A DNA stretch of 64,000 nucleotides from the NCBI RefSeq assembly GCF_008801835.1, contig NZ_VZOW01000005.1:246737-310736 (forward strand), read 5' to 3'. This stretch comes from Cupriavidus pauculus. GTDB lineage: Bacteria; Pseudomonadota; Gammaproteobacteria; Burkholderiales; Burkholderiaceae. The notes under the pieces are model-generated. The model made no database searches. It was not told the DNA's origin and saw only the letters and a program-made list of their open reading frames with translations. Below, one piece after another: positions 35,714-45,180 of this stretch. Position 1 is the first letter of the stretch. Each line of letters begins with the position of its first letter. A program made the position numbers and the translations under genes.

Positions 35714-36607
35714 ATGACACGTCCCTGCCTGCCACCGCTGCCCGTTGCGGTGGCTCCCGCATTCCGCGCACCGGCCGGCGCGTGCGACAGCCACGCCCAT
35801 GTTTTTGGTCCGTTTGCACGGTATCCGCTGGCCGCAGACCGCAGCTACACGCCTGCCGAACATCCCGCAGACGCCTTTATCGCGCACCTCGACGAACTGG
35901 GCCTGACGCGCGGCGTGCTGGTCACCGCCAGCGCCAGCGGCACCGACAACAGCGTGGTGATCGATGCGCTGCGCCAATACCCCGAACGCCTGCGCGGCAT
36001 CGCGGTGCCTGCGCCCGATATTGCCGACGCACAGCTCGACGCCTGGCACGATGCCGGCGTGCGCGGCGTGCGCTTCAACCTGTACCAGCTGGCCGGCCAC
36101 GCGGTGTATCGCAACGGCGTCGGCATCGATGTGCTGGAGTCGCTGGCGCCGCGTCTCCGGGCACGCGGCTGGCATGCGCAGATCTGGATCCATGCGCCCG
36201 ATCTCGTGGAACTCGGGCCCCGCCTGAAGGCATTGCGACTGCCGCTGGTAATCGACCACATGGGCCGCATGGCCACGGCGCGCGGCGCGCACGACCCGGG
36301 CTTCCAGACCCTTTGCGCAATGTTGGCCGAGGGCGTGGCGTGGACCAAGATTTCCGGCGCGGACCGGCTGCAGCCGGCCGGCGCGCCGTATCGCGAAGTC
36401 GATCCCTTTGTCGCGGCGCTGATGGCGGCCAACGCGGAACAGGTGGTGTGGGGATCGGACTGGCCGCATATCAACTACTTCGAAACGGCGCAGATGCCCG
36501 ATGACGGCGCACTGTTCAACCTGCTGGCGCGCTGGCTGCCTGACGACGCGGATCGGCAGCGCGTGCTAGTGAGCAATCCCGCGCGGCTGTACGACTTTCC
36601 GGCCTGA
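35714..36607 (+). CDS. LigI-like amidohydrolase (2-pyrone-4,6-dicarboxylate hydrolase family)
   Basis: A 297-residue TIM-barrel amidohydrolase of the LigI/COG3618 group. CDSHAHVFGPFARYPL holds the first HxH metal motif; TASASGTDNSVVIDAL, VIDHMGRMATA, and VWGSDWPHINYFE match the LigI pattern, including the DRL-QPAGAPYR segment near the substrate. LigI hydrolyses 2-pyrone-4,6-dicarboxylate to 4-oxalomesaconate, which is the substrate of GalB in the same island, so the context fits. Other COG3618 members act on lactones such as D-galactarolactone, so the exact substrate is open. Confidence 0.8.
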   Translation: MTRPCLPPLPVAVAPAFRAPAGACDSHAHVFGPFARYPLAADRSYTPAEHPADAFIAHLDELGLTRGVLVTASASGTDNSVVIDALRQYPERLRGIAVPAPDIADAQLDAWHDAGVRGVRFNLYQLAGHAVYRNGVGIDVLESLAPRLRARGWHAQIWIHAPDLVELGPRLKALRLPLVIDHMGRMATARGAHDPGFQTLCAMLAEGVAWTKISGADRLQPAGAPYREVDPFVAALMAANAEQVVWGSDWPHINYFETAQMPDDGALFNLLARWLPDDADRQRVLVSNPARLYDFPA

Positions 36608-36676
36608 CGAGGCCGCGCGCCTTCAACCGCGCACGAAGCGAACACAAACATAACCATAAACGGAACGGAGACATCC

Positions 36677-37663
36677 ATGAACAACCTTGCCCCACGATGG
36701 ATTCGTGCGCGCCGGCTGCTGACCGGCGTGATGATGGCCGCGCTGGCGCACGGCGTGGCCGCGCATGCCCAGGAGTATCCCGCCAAGCCGGTGCGCGTGG
36801 TGGTGGCATTCACCGCGGGCGGCACCACGGACATGCTGGCGCGCAGCGTCAGCCAACAGATGGCGCAGCGCTTCAAGCAGTCGTTCGTCGTCGACAACCG
36901 CCCCGGCGCGGGTGGCAACATCGGTACCGAATTCGTGGTGCGCGCGCCGGCTGATGGCTACACGTTGCTGGTGAACTCGGTCGGGCCGATTTCGATCAAC
37001 CAGACGCTCTACAAGAAACTCAACTACGATCCGCTGACCGATCTGGTGCCCGTGGTGCAGATCGCCGATGTCCCCAATGTGCTGGTGGTGCATCCATCGC
37101 TGCCGGTAAAGAACTTCGACGAATTCGTCGCGTATGCCAAGGCCAACCCGGGCAAGCTCAACTACAGCTCCACTGGCGTGGGCACGTCGTCGCATCTGTC
37201 CGGGTTCATGCTGACCGAACGTATCGGCACGCAGGCCACGCACATCCCGTACAAGGGCGCCGATGCGTTGAACGACCTGCTGTCGGGTCGCGTGCAGTTC
37301 ATGTTTGCCACCATTCCGTCGGTGATGGCGCATATCCAGGCCGGCAAGCTGCGCGCACTGGCGGTGTCCAGCGCCAAGCGCTCGCGCTCGCTGCCCGATG
37401 TCCCAACGGTGGCCGAGAAAGGCTTCCCCGGCTTTGCTGCGGGATCCTGGTTCGGCTTCTTTGCGCCCAAGGGCACGCCCGCCGATGTGATTGCCAAGCT
37501 GAATCAGGCTGTCAACGACGCGCTGCCGTCGTTGCAGGCGCAGATGATTCGCGAGGGCGCGGATCCCGTGGGGGGATCGCCGAAGCAATTTGGCGATTTC
37601 ACGCGCGCGGAGTATGTCAAATGGAAAGCCGTGGTGAAAGCCTCCGGCGCGACTGTCGATTGA
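36677..37663 (+). CDS. Bug/TctC-family extracytoplasmic solute receptor
   Basis: A 328-residue receptor with a signal peptide ending AHA-QEYP. It has the family features PVRVVVAFTAGGTTD, DNRPGAGGNIG, and HIPYKGADALNDLLSGRVQFM. It is the third receptor in the island, located between the LigI-like amidohydrolase and the hydroxyacid dehydrogenase. No TctA or TctB subunits are nearby, so it must use membrane subunits encoded elsewhere or act as a sensor. Confidence 0.9.
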   Translation: MNNLAPRWIRARRLLTGVMMAALAHGVAAHAQEYPAKPVRVVVAFTAGGTTDMLARSVSQQMAQRFKQSFVVDNRPGAGGNIGTEFVVRAPADGYTLLVNSVGPISINQTLYKKLNYDPLTDLVPVVQIADVPNVLVVHPSLPVKNFDEFVAYAKANPGKLNYSSTGVGTSSHLSGFMLTERIGTQATHIPYKGADALNDLLSGRVQFMFATIPSVMAHIQAGKLRALAVSSAKRSRSLPDVPTVAEKGFPGFAAGSWFGFFAPKGTPADVIAKLNQAVNDALPSLQAQMIREGADPVGGSPKQFGDFTRAEYVKWKAVVKASGATVD

Positions 37664-37672
37664 GTGATCGCC

Positions 37673-38668
37673 ATGCCTGAACCCTTGCGCATCCTGCTGT
37701 CGCCATCCACGCTGCACGCGCATCGCGCGGAGATTGACGCCGTGCTGCACGGGCAACCGTGGCAGCCGGTCAGCGTGCCCGACGTGGACGACCCGCGCGC
37801 CGTGGACGCCGAGGTGGCGTTTGTCTCGCGCGATGTCACCGGGCTGTCGACCAAGCACGAAATCCAGCCCGGCACGCAGCGCTTCTATACGGCGATGCTC
37901 GAGGCGCCTTCGTTGCGGTGGGTGCATACGCATTCGGCCGGCGCGGACCGCGCCATCTTTGGCCAGTTGCGGCAGCGTGGCGTGAGCGTGACCACGTCGT
38001 CGGGCGCCAATGCGGGCGTCGTGGCGCAAACCGCGCTGGCGGGGTTGCTCGCGCTGGCGCGTCATTTTCCGCAACTGATCGAGGCGCAGCGCCAGCAGCG
38101 CTGGGCGCCGTTGATCGGCAGCGGCCTGCCACGCGACCTGCAGGGACAGCACGCCGTGATCGTCGGCTGGGGTCCGATCGGCCAACAGATCGGTAGCGTG
38201 CTGCGCGTGCTGGGGCTGTCGGTGACAGCGGTCAGGCAGCATGCCGCACCGGCTGGCGACGGCATCGCATCGATCGGGTTCGAACAGTTGCCCGCGGTGC
38301 TGCCGCGCACCGATTGGCTGATCCTGGCGTGTCCGCTGACGGATCGCACACGCGGTCTGATCGATGCCCGCGCGATGGCGCTGCTGCCGGCCGGTGCAAG
38401 GCTCATCAACGTGGCGCGCGGCGAGGTCGTCGACGAAGACGCACTGATCGGCGCCTTGCGCAGTGGGCATTTGGGCGGCGCGTACCTCGATGTGTACGCG
38501 CATGAGCCGCTGGCTCCGACGTCGCCGCTCTGGACGCTGCCCAACGTCATCGCCACGCCGCATAGCGCGGGGTTCTCCGATGGCAACGCGGCGCGCGTGG
38601 TCGAGATCTTCCTGGACAACCTGCGCAGGTGGCGGCAGGGCGAACCGCTGCGCAACCGCGTGGGTTGA
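37673..38668 (+). CDS. D-2-hydroxyacid dehydrogenase, NAD-dependent
   Basis: A 331-residue D-2-hydroxyacid dehydrogenase. GWGPIGQQIG is the dinucleotide-binding loop, NVARGEVVDEDALIGAL holds the catalytic Arg, YAHEPLAPTSPLW the Glu, and ATPHSAGF the His. It oxidises or reduces a 2-hydroxy/2-oxo acid, perhaps a product of the aldolase steps nearby. ATG 37673 is used; an in-frame GTG at 37664, directly after the previous stop, is possible. It is the last gene of the island. Confidence 0.9.
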   Translation: MPEPLRILLSPSTLHAHRAEIDAVLHGQPWQPVSVPDVDDPRAVDAEVAFVSRDVTGLSTKHEIQPGTQRFYTAMLEAPSLRWVHTHSAGADRAIFGQLRQRGVSVTTSSGANAGVVAQTALAGLLALARHFPQLIEAQRQQRWAPLIGSGLPRDLQGQHAVIVGWGPIGQQIGSVLRVLGLSVTAVRQHAAPAGDGIASIGFEQLPAVLPRTDWLILACPLTDRTRGLIDARAMALLPAGARLINVARGEVVDEDALIGALRSGHLGGAYLDVYAHEPLAPTSPLWTLPNVIATPHSAGFSDGNAARVVEIFLDNLRRWRQGEPLRNRVG

Positions 38669-38780
38669 GCCTCAAATTCCGACGTTTCAGCCGATACTTG
38701 CGGAAATTTCCGTAACCTGCGCGCGGCCACGGCCTTCACAATAACGAGATCGTCCGAATGCCTTCCTGGATCTCGCTGCC

Positions 38781-39233
38781 GTGTCCGCAACCCCTTCCAC
38801 CCCTGCCCAGCCTTGCGCCAACCACCGCGCGCCTTTGCCGCGCATCGTGCTGGCGGAGGATCATCCCGTCTGCCTGTTCGTGATGGCACATCAACTTCGC
38901 ACGATCGGCGGCTGCGACCTCGTGGCGTGTGAGGACGGCAAGCAGGCGTGGGCCGCGCTGCAGCACGGCGCGTCATTGCTGCTGACCGATCTCGATCTGC
39001 CCGGCATGGACGGCTTTGCATTGGCGCGCGCCGTGCGCGAGACGGAGCAGGGCGCGCGCGACGGACGCAGCAGCGCGGGCGCACAAGCCAGCCGGATGCC
39101 GATCGTGGCGATCAGCGCCACCGTCGATGCGGCGCGGAAGCGCGCCTGCCGTGCGGCCGGCATCGACCTGCTGCTGCGCAAGCCACCCAGCGAGGAAATG
39201 CTGGCGTCGGTGCTGCGTCGCTACGTGGGCTGA
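38781..39233 (+). CDS. Single-domain response regulator
   Basis: A 150-residue protein consisting of one receiver domain after a Pro-rich lead. Acidic pair AEDHP (E26 D27), phosphoacceptor D70 in [13 protein letters not shown], a Thr/Ser in AISAT and Lys in LLLRKPPS (about 131). There is no output domain, so it works by protein contact or as part of a relay; its sequence resembles receiver domains fused to hybrid kinases of the EvgS/BvgS type. The start is GTG; no kinase gene is next to it. A CGGAAATTTCCG palindrome lies 69 bp upstream (38701-38712). Confidence 0.82.
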   Translation: MSATPSTPAQPCANHRAPLPRIVLAEDHPVCLFVMAHQLRTIGGCDLVACEDGKQAWAALQHGASLLLTDLDLPGMDGFALARAVRETEQGARDGRSSAGAQASRMPIVAISATVDAARKRACRAAGIDLLLRKPPSEEMLASVLRRYVG

Positions 39234-39274
39234 TATCGCGCGCGCCGTACCCGTTGGCAGGCGCGCCAGGCGCA

Positions 39275-39912
39275 TCAGCCTTTCCAGGCCGATTGCCGGA
39301 TCACACTGCAGAAATTGCCGTGATGGAAATGCGGCTCCTTGTCGGCGATGACATCAGCCTTGACATTGCCAAACGTGGTTTCGGGCTTGTGCCGGATGCC
39401 GTTGTAGAACGCCTCGATGATGTCTTCCTTGAAATGCGCGGGGCGCGGGTGCGCGTGAACGACGCTGTCGCGGTCGGCATCGGCAAAGTTGTCGTAGCGA
39501 ATGCCAAGCACATCCATTTCGACGCCGGCGGTAACCAGTGCGATCTCGGGCGCCATGAATTCCGGAATGCCGGGCGTGGTGTGCAGCGCAATAGCCAGAC
39601 CTTTTCCACTTCGCGCTCGCCGATGCCGCGGCTGCGCAGGAAATCGGCCGCCACGTTCGCGCCATCCACTTCGAAGCGCTTGTCATGACTGCTGTGCGCG
39701 GGCATGAGGCCCATGTCGTGAAACATCGCGCCGGCATACAGCAGTTCCGCATCGTAGTGCAGGGCGCGACGCTGGCCGGTCAGCGCCGCCCAGTAGTAGA
39801 CGCGGCTGGAATGATGAAACAGCAGCGGCGACTCGGTATCGCGCACGAGTTCGGTGATTTCGCGGGCCAACTGGCTGTCTGGAATGGCGATGTCGCCAAC
39901 GGTGAAACGCAT
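39275..39912 (-). pseudogene. HD-domain hydrolase (cyanamide hydratase-like), frameshifted
   Basis: Two overlapping frames together make one HD hydrolase of about 212 residues. The first frame (from ATG 39912, with AGGAG upstream) covers MRFTVGDIAIPDSQLAREIT, LLFHHSSRVYYWA, AMFHDMGLM and [13 protein letters not shown]. It goes out of frame after VEKVW. The second frame continues [20 protein letters not shown] and runs to [11 protein letters not shown]. The break is at about 39595 and can be repaired by one added base, or by restoring a four-base GGCT unit (giving [12 protein letters not shown]). The HD metal residues (His, HD, Asp) fall in the first part. It is divergent from an AraC-type gene that is also broken. 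Confidence 0.75.
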
Positions 39913-40023
39913 GATCGGCTCCTGTTCGGTTCGGGTTAAATTGAGTATGGCTTGCGGGTAGGATGTCTCCAAACGTCGTGATACGATGAATTGGGACATT
40001 CCAGGTAAAACGGGACATTAGTC

Positions 40024-41014
40024 ATGCGTGCGGTCAGAAATATCGGTCTGCTGGCGGTGGAAGGGGTTCAGTTGCTGGACGTATCGGGCCCGCTGGATGT
40101 GTTTGCCGAGGCCAATATTCAGGCCGGCGCAGAGGTGTATCGTCCGGTCGTCATTGCGCCGCGCCGCGGGCCGTTGCGTGCCTCGTCGGGCGTCCGGCTT
40201 CTGCCCGATGTTGCGATCGACGACGATCCGGATGCGCACCGGCTGCCGCGCCTGCACACGCTGCTGGTGGCGGGTGCGCCACACATCGGCGATACAGCGC
40301 CGCCGGCGCCGCTTGTAGGGTGGTTACGGCGCACCGCGCCCACCACGCGGCGTTTCGGGTCAGTGTGCAGCGGCGCCTTTTTGCTGGCCGAGGCGGGCCT
40401 GCTTGACGGCAGACGCATCACCACGCATTGGGCCGTCGCGCAGGCGCTGGCCGAGCGGTTCCCGAAGATCGCAGTCGATGCGGATGCGATTCATGTGCGC
40501 GACGGCAAGGTGCGCACCGCGGCTGGCGTCACAGCCGGAATGGATTTGGCGCTGGCGTTGGTCGAGGAAGATCTTGGCCGCGAGATTGCGTTGAGGGTCG
40601 CCAGTCAGCTCGTGATGTTCTTCAAGCGCCCGGGCGGGCAGACGCAATTTATCCGGCGCGAAGTGCCAGCCGCGGTGAACCGGTCCGCGCTGCAGGCGTT
40701 GCAGCGCTGGGTAGCGGCGAATCCGGCGATGCCGCATGACGTGCCGAGCCTGGCGGCGCGCATCGGTGTCAGCGCGCGCCATCTCTCGCGGCTGTTTCAG
40801 GAAGACGTCGGCGTTACGCCCGCTAGCTGGGTCGAGGCCGCGCGGATTTCGGCGGCGCGGGAATTGCTCGAAGACGGCGCGCTGGCGCCCAAGCAGGTTG
40901 CAGCCAGCCGAATGTGGATTCTCCAGCGTGGATACCCTGCGGCGCGCTTTCCTGCGCGTGGTGGGCGTCACGCCTGCCGACTACCGCAAGCGCCACGCCG
41001 CAGGTTTGAGCTGA
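40024..41014 (+). pseudogene. GlxA-type AraC-family regulator, frameshifted by a 4-bp duplication
   Basis: The N-terminal DJ-1/PfpI-like domain (GVQLLDVSGPLDVFAEAN, FGSVCSGAFLLAEAGLLDG) and AraC domain are intact up to LAPKQVAA. There AGCC occurs twice in tandem (40902-40909). With one AGCC removed the frame reads KQVAAECGFSSVDTLRRAFLRVVGVTPADYRK, the family's C-terminal helix-turn-helix, and stops at 41014. As it stands the frame runs on with nonsense to 41124 and loses the second DNA-binding helix. The divergent HD hydrolase gene, its probable target, is frameshifted too. Confidence 0.82.
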
Positions 41015-41064
41015 CAGGGGCCGCGCCGCCGCCCGCGCCGGCGAGCGACGGATGCGCCGGCCGC

Positions 41065-42897
41065 CTACATGTTCAGCGCCCGCTTCTGCACGGCCAGTGC
41101 GGCTTCGCGCATCACTTCGGATAGCGACGGGTGCGGGTGGCTGATGATGCCGATGTCCTCGGACGCGGCCTTGAATTCCAGCGCCGCCACGCCTTCGGCG
41201 ATCAGGTCCGATGCGTTGGCCGAAATGATATGCACGCCCAGCAGTTCATCGGTGCTGGCGTCGGCAATCATCTTCACGAAGCCCTCTGGCCGGCCCAGGC
41301 CCAGCGCGCGTCCATTGGCGGACATCGGGAACTGACCGGTGCGATAGGCGCGGCCCTCGGCTTTCAATTGCGCTTCGGTCTTGCCTACCCAGGCGATCTC
41401 GGGCTCGGTGTAGATCACCCATGGAATGCAGTTGTAATCGATATGCGGCTTCTGGCCATCGATCACCTCGGCCACCATCACGCCTTCGTCTTCGGCCTTG
41501 TGCGCCAGCATCGGGCCGCGCACCACGTCGCCGATCGCATAGATGCCCGGCGTCGATGTGCGGCACTGATCGTCCACGGGAATGAAGCCGCGCGCGTCGG
41601 TGGCAAGTCCTACGGCGTCCAGCCCCAGGTCATCGGTATTCGGCACCCGCCCGATCGATACGATCAGGCGGTCGGCATCGAGCTTCTGGTCTGCGCCGGT
41701 CTTGTCCTTGTAGGCAGTGCTGACGCCTTTGGCGGTGGTGCTTACCTCGCCGATGTTGACGCCCAGATGGATCGTCAGTCCCTGCTTGGCGAATTGCTTG
41801 GCTGCCTCGCGCGCGATCGACTCGTCCACGGCGCCGAGAAAGGTGGGGAGCGCCTCCAATATCGTCACTTCGGACCCGAGGCGACGCCAGACCGATCCCA
41901 GCTCCAGCCCGATCACGCCCGCGCCGATCACGGCAAGCTTCTTTGGCACGGAATCGAAGGAAAGCGCGCCTTCGTTGTCCGCCACGATCCTGTTGTCGAC
42001 CGGCACGTTGGGCAGATGGCGTGCCTTGGATCCCGTGGCGACGATCACATTGCGCGCCGTGTAGGGCTTGGCGGCGCCACCTTCGTTGGCCTCGACCTCG
42101 ATGACGCCGTCAGCGCGACGGCCCTTGAGCTTGCCATGTCCCTTGATCCACGTGACCTTGTTCTTGCGGAACAGGAACTCGACGCCGCCCGTGAACTTGT
42201 CGACGATCGCGGCCTTGCGCTTGATCATCTGCGCCAGATCCAGCGTCACGCCTTTCACCTGAACGCCGTGTTCGGCCAACCCGTGCTTGGCTTGCTCGAA
42301 ATGCTCGGACGACGCCAGCAGCGCCTTGCTTGGAATGCAGCCGACATTGAGGCACGTACCGCCGAGCCGCGGCTTGCCGGCCGGATCCTTCCATTCCTCG
42401 ATGCAGGCCACGCTCTTGCCAAGCTGCGCAGCGCGGATTGCCGCGATGTACCCGCCGGGGCCCGAGCCGACCACGATCACATCGAAATCGGCTTGGGCAG
42501 ACGCGGGTGCGCCGCCGGTGGTGACGGGCGCGGATGCTGGGGCGGAGGCATAGGTGGAGACCGATGCGGCCGCAGGAGCAGGTGTCGGCTTTGCGGCAGG
42601 TGCCGGGGCCGGTTTGGAGGCTGCAGCGGATGGTGCGGGTGCGGCGCTTGCCTTGCCTTCGGTATCGACCACGGCGATGACTTCGTCGGCATGCACCGTC
42701 GCGCCGTCCGGCTGCACGATCTTTGCCAGCACGCCATCGGCGGGACTGGGCACTTCCAGCGTTACCTTGTCCGTCTCCAGTTCCACCAGGATTTCGTCGC
42801 GTTTGACGGCCTCGCCGGCTTGCTTCTTCCACTGGATCAGCGTGGCCTCCGAAACGGATTCGGAGAGCTGGGGCACCTTCACTTCAATCGCGGCCAT
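41065..42897 (-). CDS. lpdA: Dihydrolipoyl dehydrogenase with N-terminal lipoyl domain
   Basis: A 610-residue fusion. Residues 1-75 are a lipoyl domain (lipoyl Lys K44 in [13 protein letters not shown], the form typical of 2-oxoglutarate dehydrogenase E2), 78-135 an Ala/Pro-rich flexible linker, and from about 137 a complete E3: FAD site [12 protein letters not shown], redox disulphide [19 protein letters not shown] site [15 protein letters not shown] and the catalytic HPHPSLSE near the end. It reoxidises lipoamide with NAD+ in 2-oxoacid dehydrogenase or glycine cleavage complexes. No E1 or E2 genes are near, so this is an orphan copy. GAGGAA precedes the ATG. Confidence 0.93.
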   Translation of the reverse strand: MAAIEVKVPQLSESVSEATLIQWKKQAGEAVKRDEILVELETDKVTLEVPSPADGVLAKIVQPDGATVHADEVIAVVDTEGKASAAPAPSAAASKPAPAPAAKPTPAPAAASVSTYASAPASAPVTTGGAPASAQADFDVIVVGSGPGGYIAAIRAAQLGKSVACIEEWKDPAGKPRLGGTCLNVGCIPSKALLASSEHFEQAKHGLAEHGVQVKGVTLDLAQMIKRKAAIVDKFTGGVEFLFRKNKVTWIKGHGKLKGRRADGVIEVEANEGGAAKPYTARNVIVATGSKARHLPNVPVDNRIVADNEGALSFDSVPKKLAVIGAGVIGLELGSVWRRLGSEVTILEALPTFLGAVDESIAREAAKQFAKQGLTIHLGVNIGEVSTTAKGVSTAYKDKTGADQKLDADRLIVSIGRVPNTDDLGLDAVGLATDARGFIPVDDQCRTSTPGIYAIGDVVRGPMLAHKAEDEGVMVAEVIDGQKPHIDYNCIPWVIYTEPEIAWVGKTEAQLKAEGRAYRTGQFPMSANGRALGLGRPEGFVKMIADASTDELLGVHIISANASDLIAEGVAALEFKAASEDIGIISHPHPSLSEVMREAALAVQKRALNM

Positions 42898-43051
42898 GTG
42901 CGTTCCTCTGCAGGGTTGTCGAGTGGCGAAAACTTCCAGTCTAGGTGAGCTCGTCGACACGCATGGGCGCGGAATAAGAGGGTTTACCCTCGGTCGCCGC
43001 GCCGGTGCCGCATTGGCGCTGCCGGCACGGCCCCGGGCGGGTGGGCAGCGC

Positions 43052-43798
43052 TCAGTGCCCGGCGCTCTGGCCGCCGTCGACGTGCAGGATTTCCCCGGTC
43101 ACAAACGGGGCCGATTCCAGGAACTGCACGGCGTTGACGATATCGCTCATCTCACCCATATGGCCCATCGGGTGCAGCTGGCCCAGCGCCTCGTGCGTTT
43201 CGGGCGCATGCATGGGCGACTTGATGATGCCGGGCGAGACAGCGTTCACGCGGATACCGCGCCTGGCGTATTCGATCGCCAGCGACTTGGTGGCAGCATT
43301 GATGCCGCCCTTGGTCAGCGATGCCAGCACCGACGGCACGCCGTCGATGGCGTGGTCGACCAGGCTCGTGGTGATGCTGACGACGTGTCCGCCGCCTTGC
43401 TTTTCCATTTGCGCCACGGCCAGTTGGGTGATCTGGAAGAAGCCGGCCAGATTGACGCCGACCTTGGTGGCGAAGTCTTCCGCGGTGTAAGCCGTGAACG
43501 GCTTGGCGATAAAGACGCCGGCGTTGTTCACCAGCGTGTCGACACGGCCGAACGCTTCGATGGCCTGCGCGACGACCCGGCGCGCGGTGTCGGGATCGGC
43601 AATGTCGCCGGGCACGGCAAGCACGCCGGCGTCGTCGGCCTGGCGAATGCTGCGCGCCGTGGCGACGACGCGGTAGCCGCGTTCACGATATGCCTTGACC
43701 AGTTCCGCGCCGATGCCCTGCGATGCGCCAGTGACGATCGCGACCTTCTGCGTGGCCTGGGGGTGCTGGGTGGATTGGGTGGTTTGCGTTGTGCTCAT
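43052..43798 (-). CDS. Atypical SDR-family oxidoreductase (no catalytic Tyr)
   Basis: A 248-residue SDR with an intact NAD(P) site ([13 protein letters not shown]), NNAG and a VDGG C-terminal block. In the catalytic region the sequence is [41 protein letters not shown]. Aligned to classical SDRs, the Tyr of YxxxK is Ala while the Lys is kept. I recall related SDRs with a similar [10 protein letters not shown] segment, so this may be a distinct natural group. Function unknown. It stands alone, on the same strand as the nitronate monooxygenase upstream but separated by 230 bp. Confidence 0.85.
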   Translation of the reverse strand: MSTTQTTQSTQHPQATQKVAIVTGASQGIGAELVKAYRERGYRVVATARSIRQADDAGVLAVPGDIADPDTARRVVAQAIEAFGRVDTLVNNAGVFIAKPFTAYTAEDFATKVGVNLAGFFQITQLAVAQMEKQGGGHVVSITTSLVDHAIDGVPSVLASLTKGGINAATKSLAIEYARRGIRVNAVSPGIIKSPMHAPETHEALGQLHPMGHMGEMSDIVNAVQFLESAPFVTGEILHVDGGQSAGH

Positions 43799-44028
43799 GA
43801 TGAACCTCTCGTATCTGGATTGACCTTGGCGTTTGCGCCAATCGAACCAACGTGGTCGATGGAGGCAAATCTAGGTGAGTCCAGCGCGGCGGTGAACGGC
43901 CGCGGAGCACAAACAGTTATGCGTGGCAGTAACAAATGCCTGGCAACGGCATTCGCGCAGCCACGCCGATCAGCCCGGCGACGCGGCCGGGCTTTCCATC
44001 AATAATCGGGTGGTAAATGCGTGGGCGA

Positions 44029-45159
44029 TCAGCGCAATGTGCCGCGCAACGCCGTCAGCGCGTCGATGGCCTGCGCGAGTTCCTGCGTCAGCGTGGCGAC
44101 CATTTCGGCGGCCGGCAGCGCGCGCGCCAGCGGCACCGCCTGGCCTGCCCATTGCGCGGCAAAGTCCGCCGATCCGCGCGCCTTGGCCGCAGTATGCAGT
44201 GCCTTGCCAGCGTCGTAGGCAATCGGGTAGTCCGGCATCGACGGCGCGCCGGGCGCAGTGCCCAACGCCGTGAAGCGATTGGAGAAGCCTCGCGCGGCGC
44301 GCCCGGATATCGCCGTGGTCAATGTGGTGGGCGGGGTATGGCCTGAAGTCAGCGCGGCGCGATACGCGGCATCGGCGGCGGTCTCCGGACACGCCACGAA
44401 CGCGGTGCCCATTTGCGCCGCGTGCGCGCCAAGTACCAGCGCGGCCGCAATGCCCGCGCCGTCCATGATGCCGCCTGCGGCGATGACAGGCAGCGAGGTT
44501 TCGCGCGCCAGCACACGAACCAGCGCCATGGTGCCAAGGCCTTCGTCCTGCTGCTTGGGGTCGAATACGCCGCGATGCCCACCAGCTTCCACGCCTTGCG
44601 CCACGATGGCGTCGATGCCCGCCGCCTCGATCAGCCGCGCTTCGGCCAGCGTCGTCGCGGAGGCCATCAGGAAGATGCCGGCGTCGTGCAGTGCCTGGAT
44701 CTTGCCGGCGTCCGGCAGCCCGAAATGAAAACTGACGACTGCGGGCTTTTCTTCCAGAAGCATCTGCAGCATTGCCTCGTCGGTCTGGAACGACTGATAG
44801 ATCTCGCGCAGCGACGCCGGCGGTGTGGCGCCGAATTCCGCGAACACTGAAGCCAGATAGCCGAGCCATGCGCCTTCACGCGCGGGATCGGCCTGCGCCG
44901 GGCTGTGGCAGAAGAAGTTCACGTGAAACGGGCCGGCAGTCAGGGCGCGCGTGTCCTGGATGGCGGTGCGCGCGGCTGCCGCATCCATCGCGCCCAGGCC
45001 GAGCGATCCGAGTCCGCCGGCGTTGGTGACGGCCGCTGCCAGCGCGGGCGTGCTGACGCCGGCCATGGGCGCCTGGATGATTGGCGTCGACATGCCCAGG
45101 CGCGACAGGAACGACGGCATGGATTGGGTGAATGGCACGGACTGAGCGGGTAGGGTCAT
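44029..45159 (-). CDS. Nitronate monooxygenase, class I type
   Basis: A 376-residue FMN TIM-barrel protein of the nitronate monooxygenase (2-nitropropane dioxygenase) family. [20 protein letters not shown] at the N-terminus, [10 protein letters not shown] with the catalytic-type His, [30 protein letters not shown] for FMN phosphate and [12 protein letters not shown]. These enzymes oxidise propionate-3-nitronate or other nitronates and protect against nitro toxins. The MFS transporter gene ends upstream on the same strand 21 bp away, so they may share a transcript. Confidence 0.92.
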   Translation of the reverse strand: MTLPAQSVPFTQSMPSFLSRLGMSTPIIQAPMAGVSTPALAAAVTNAGGLGSLGLGAMDAAAARTAIQDTRALTAGPFHVNFFCHSPAQADPAREGAWLGYLASVFAEFGATPPASLREIYQSFQTDEAMLQMLLEEKPAVVSFHFGLPDAGKIQALHDAGIFLMASATTLAEARLIEAAGIDAIVAQGVEAGGHRGVFDPKQQDEGLGTMALVRVLARETSLPVIAAGGIMDGAGIAAALVLGAHAAQMGTAFVACPETAADAAYRAALTSGHTPPTTLTTAISGRAARGFSNRFTALGTAPGAPSMPDYPIAYDAGKALHTAAKARGSADFAAQWAGQAVPLARALPAAEMVATLTQELAQAIDALTALRGTLR

Positions 45160-45180
45160 TTGCGGTCTCCGTTGGAAAGG

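Noticed and set aside
41015..41124. Extension of the AraC frame past its expected end
   Set aside because: This tail has no family similarity and results from the AGCC-induced frameshift.
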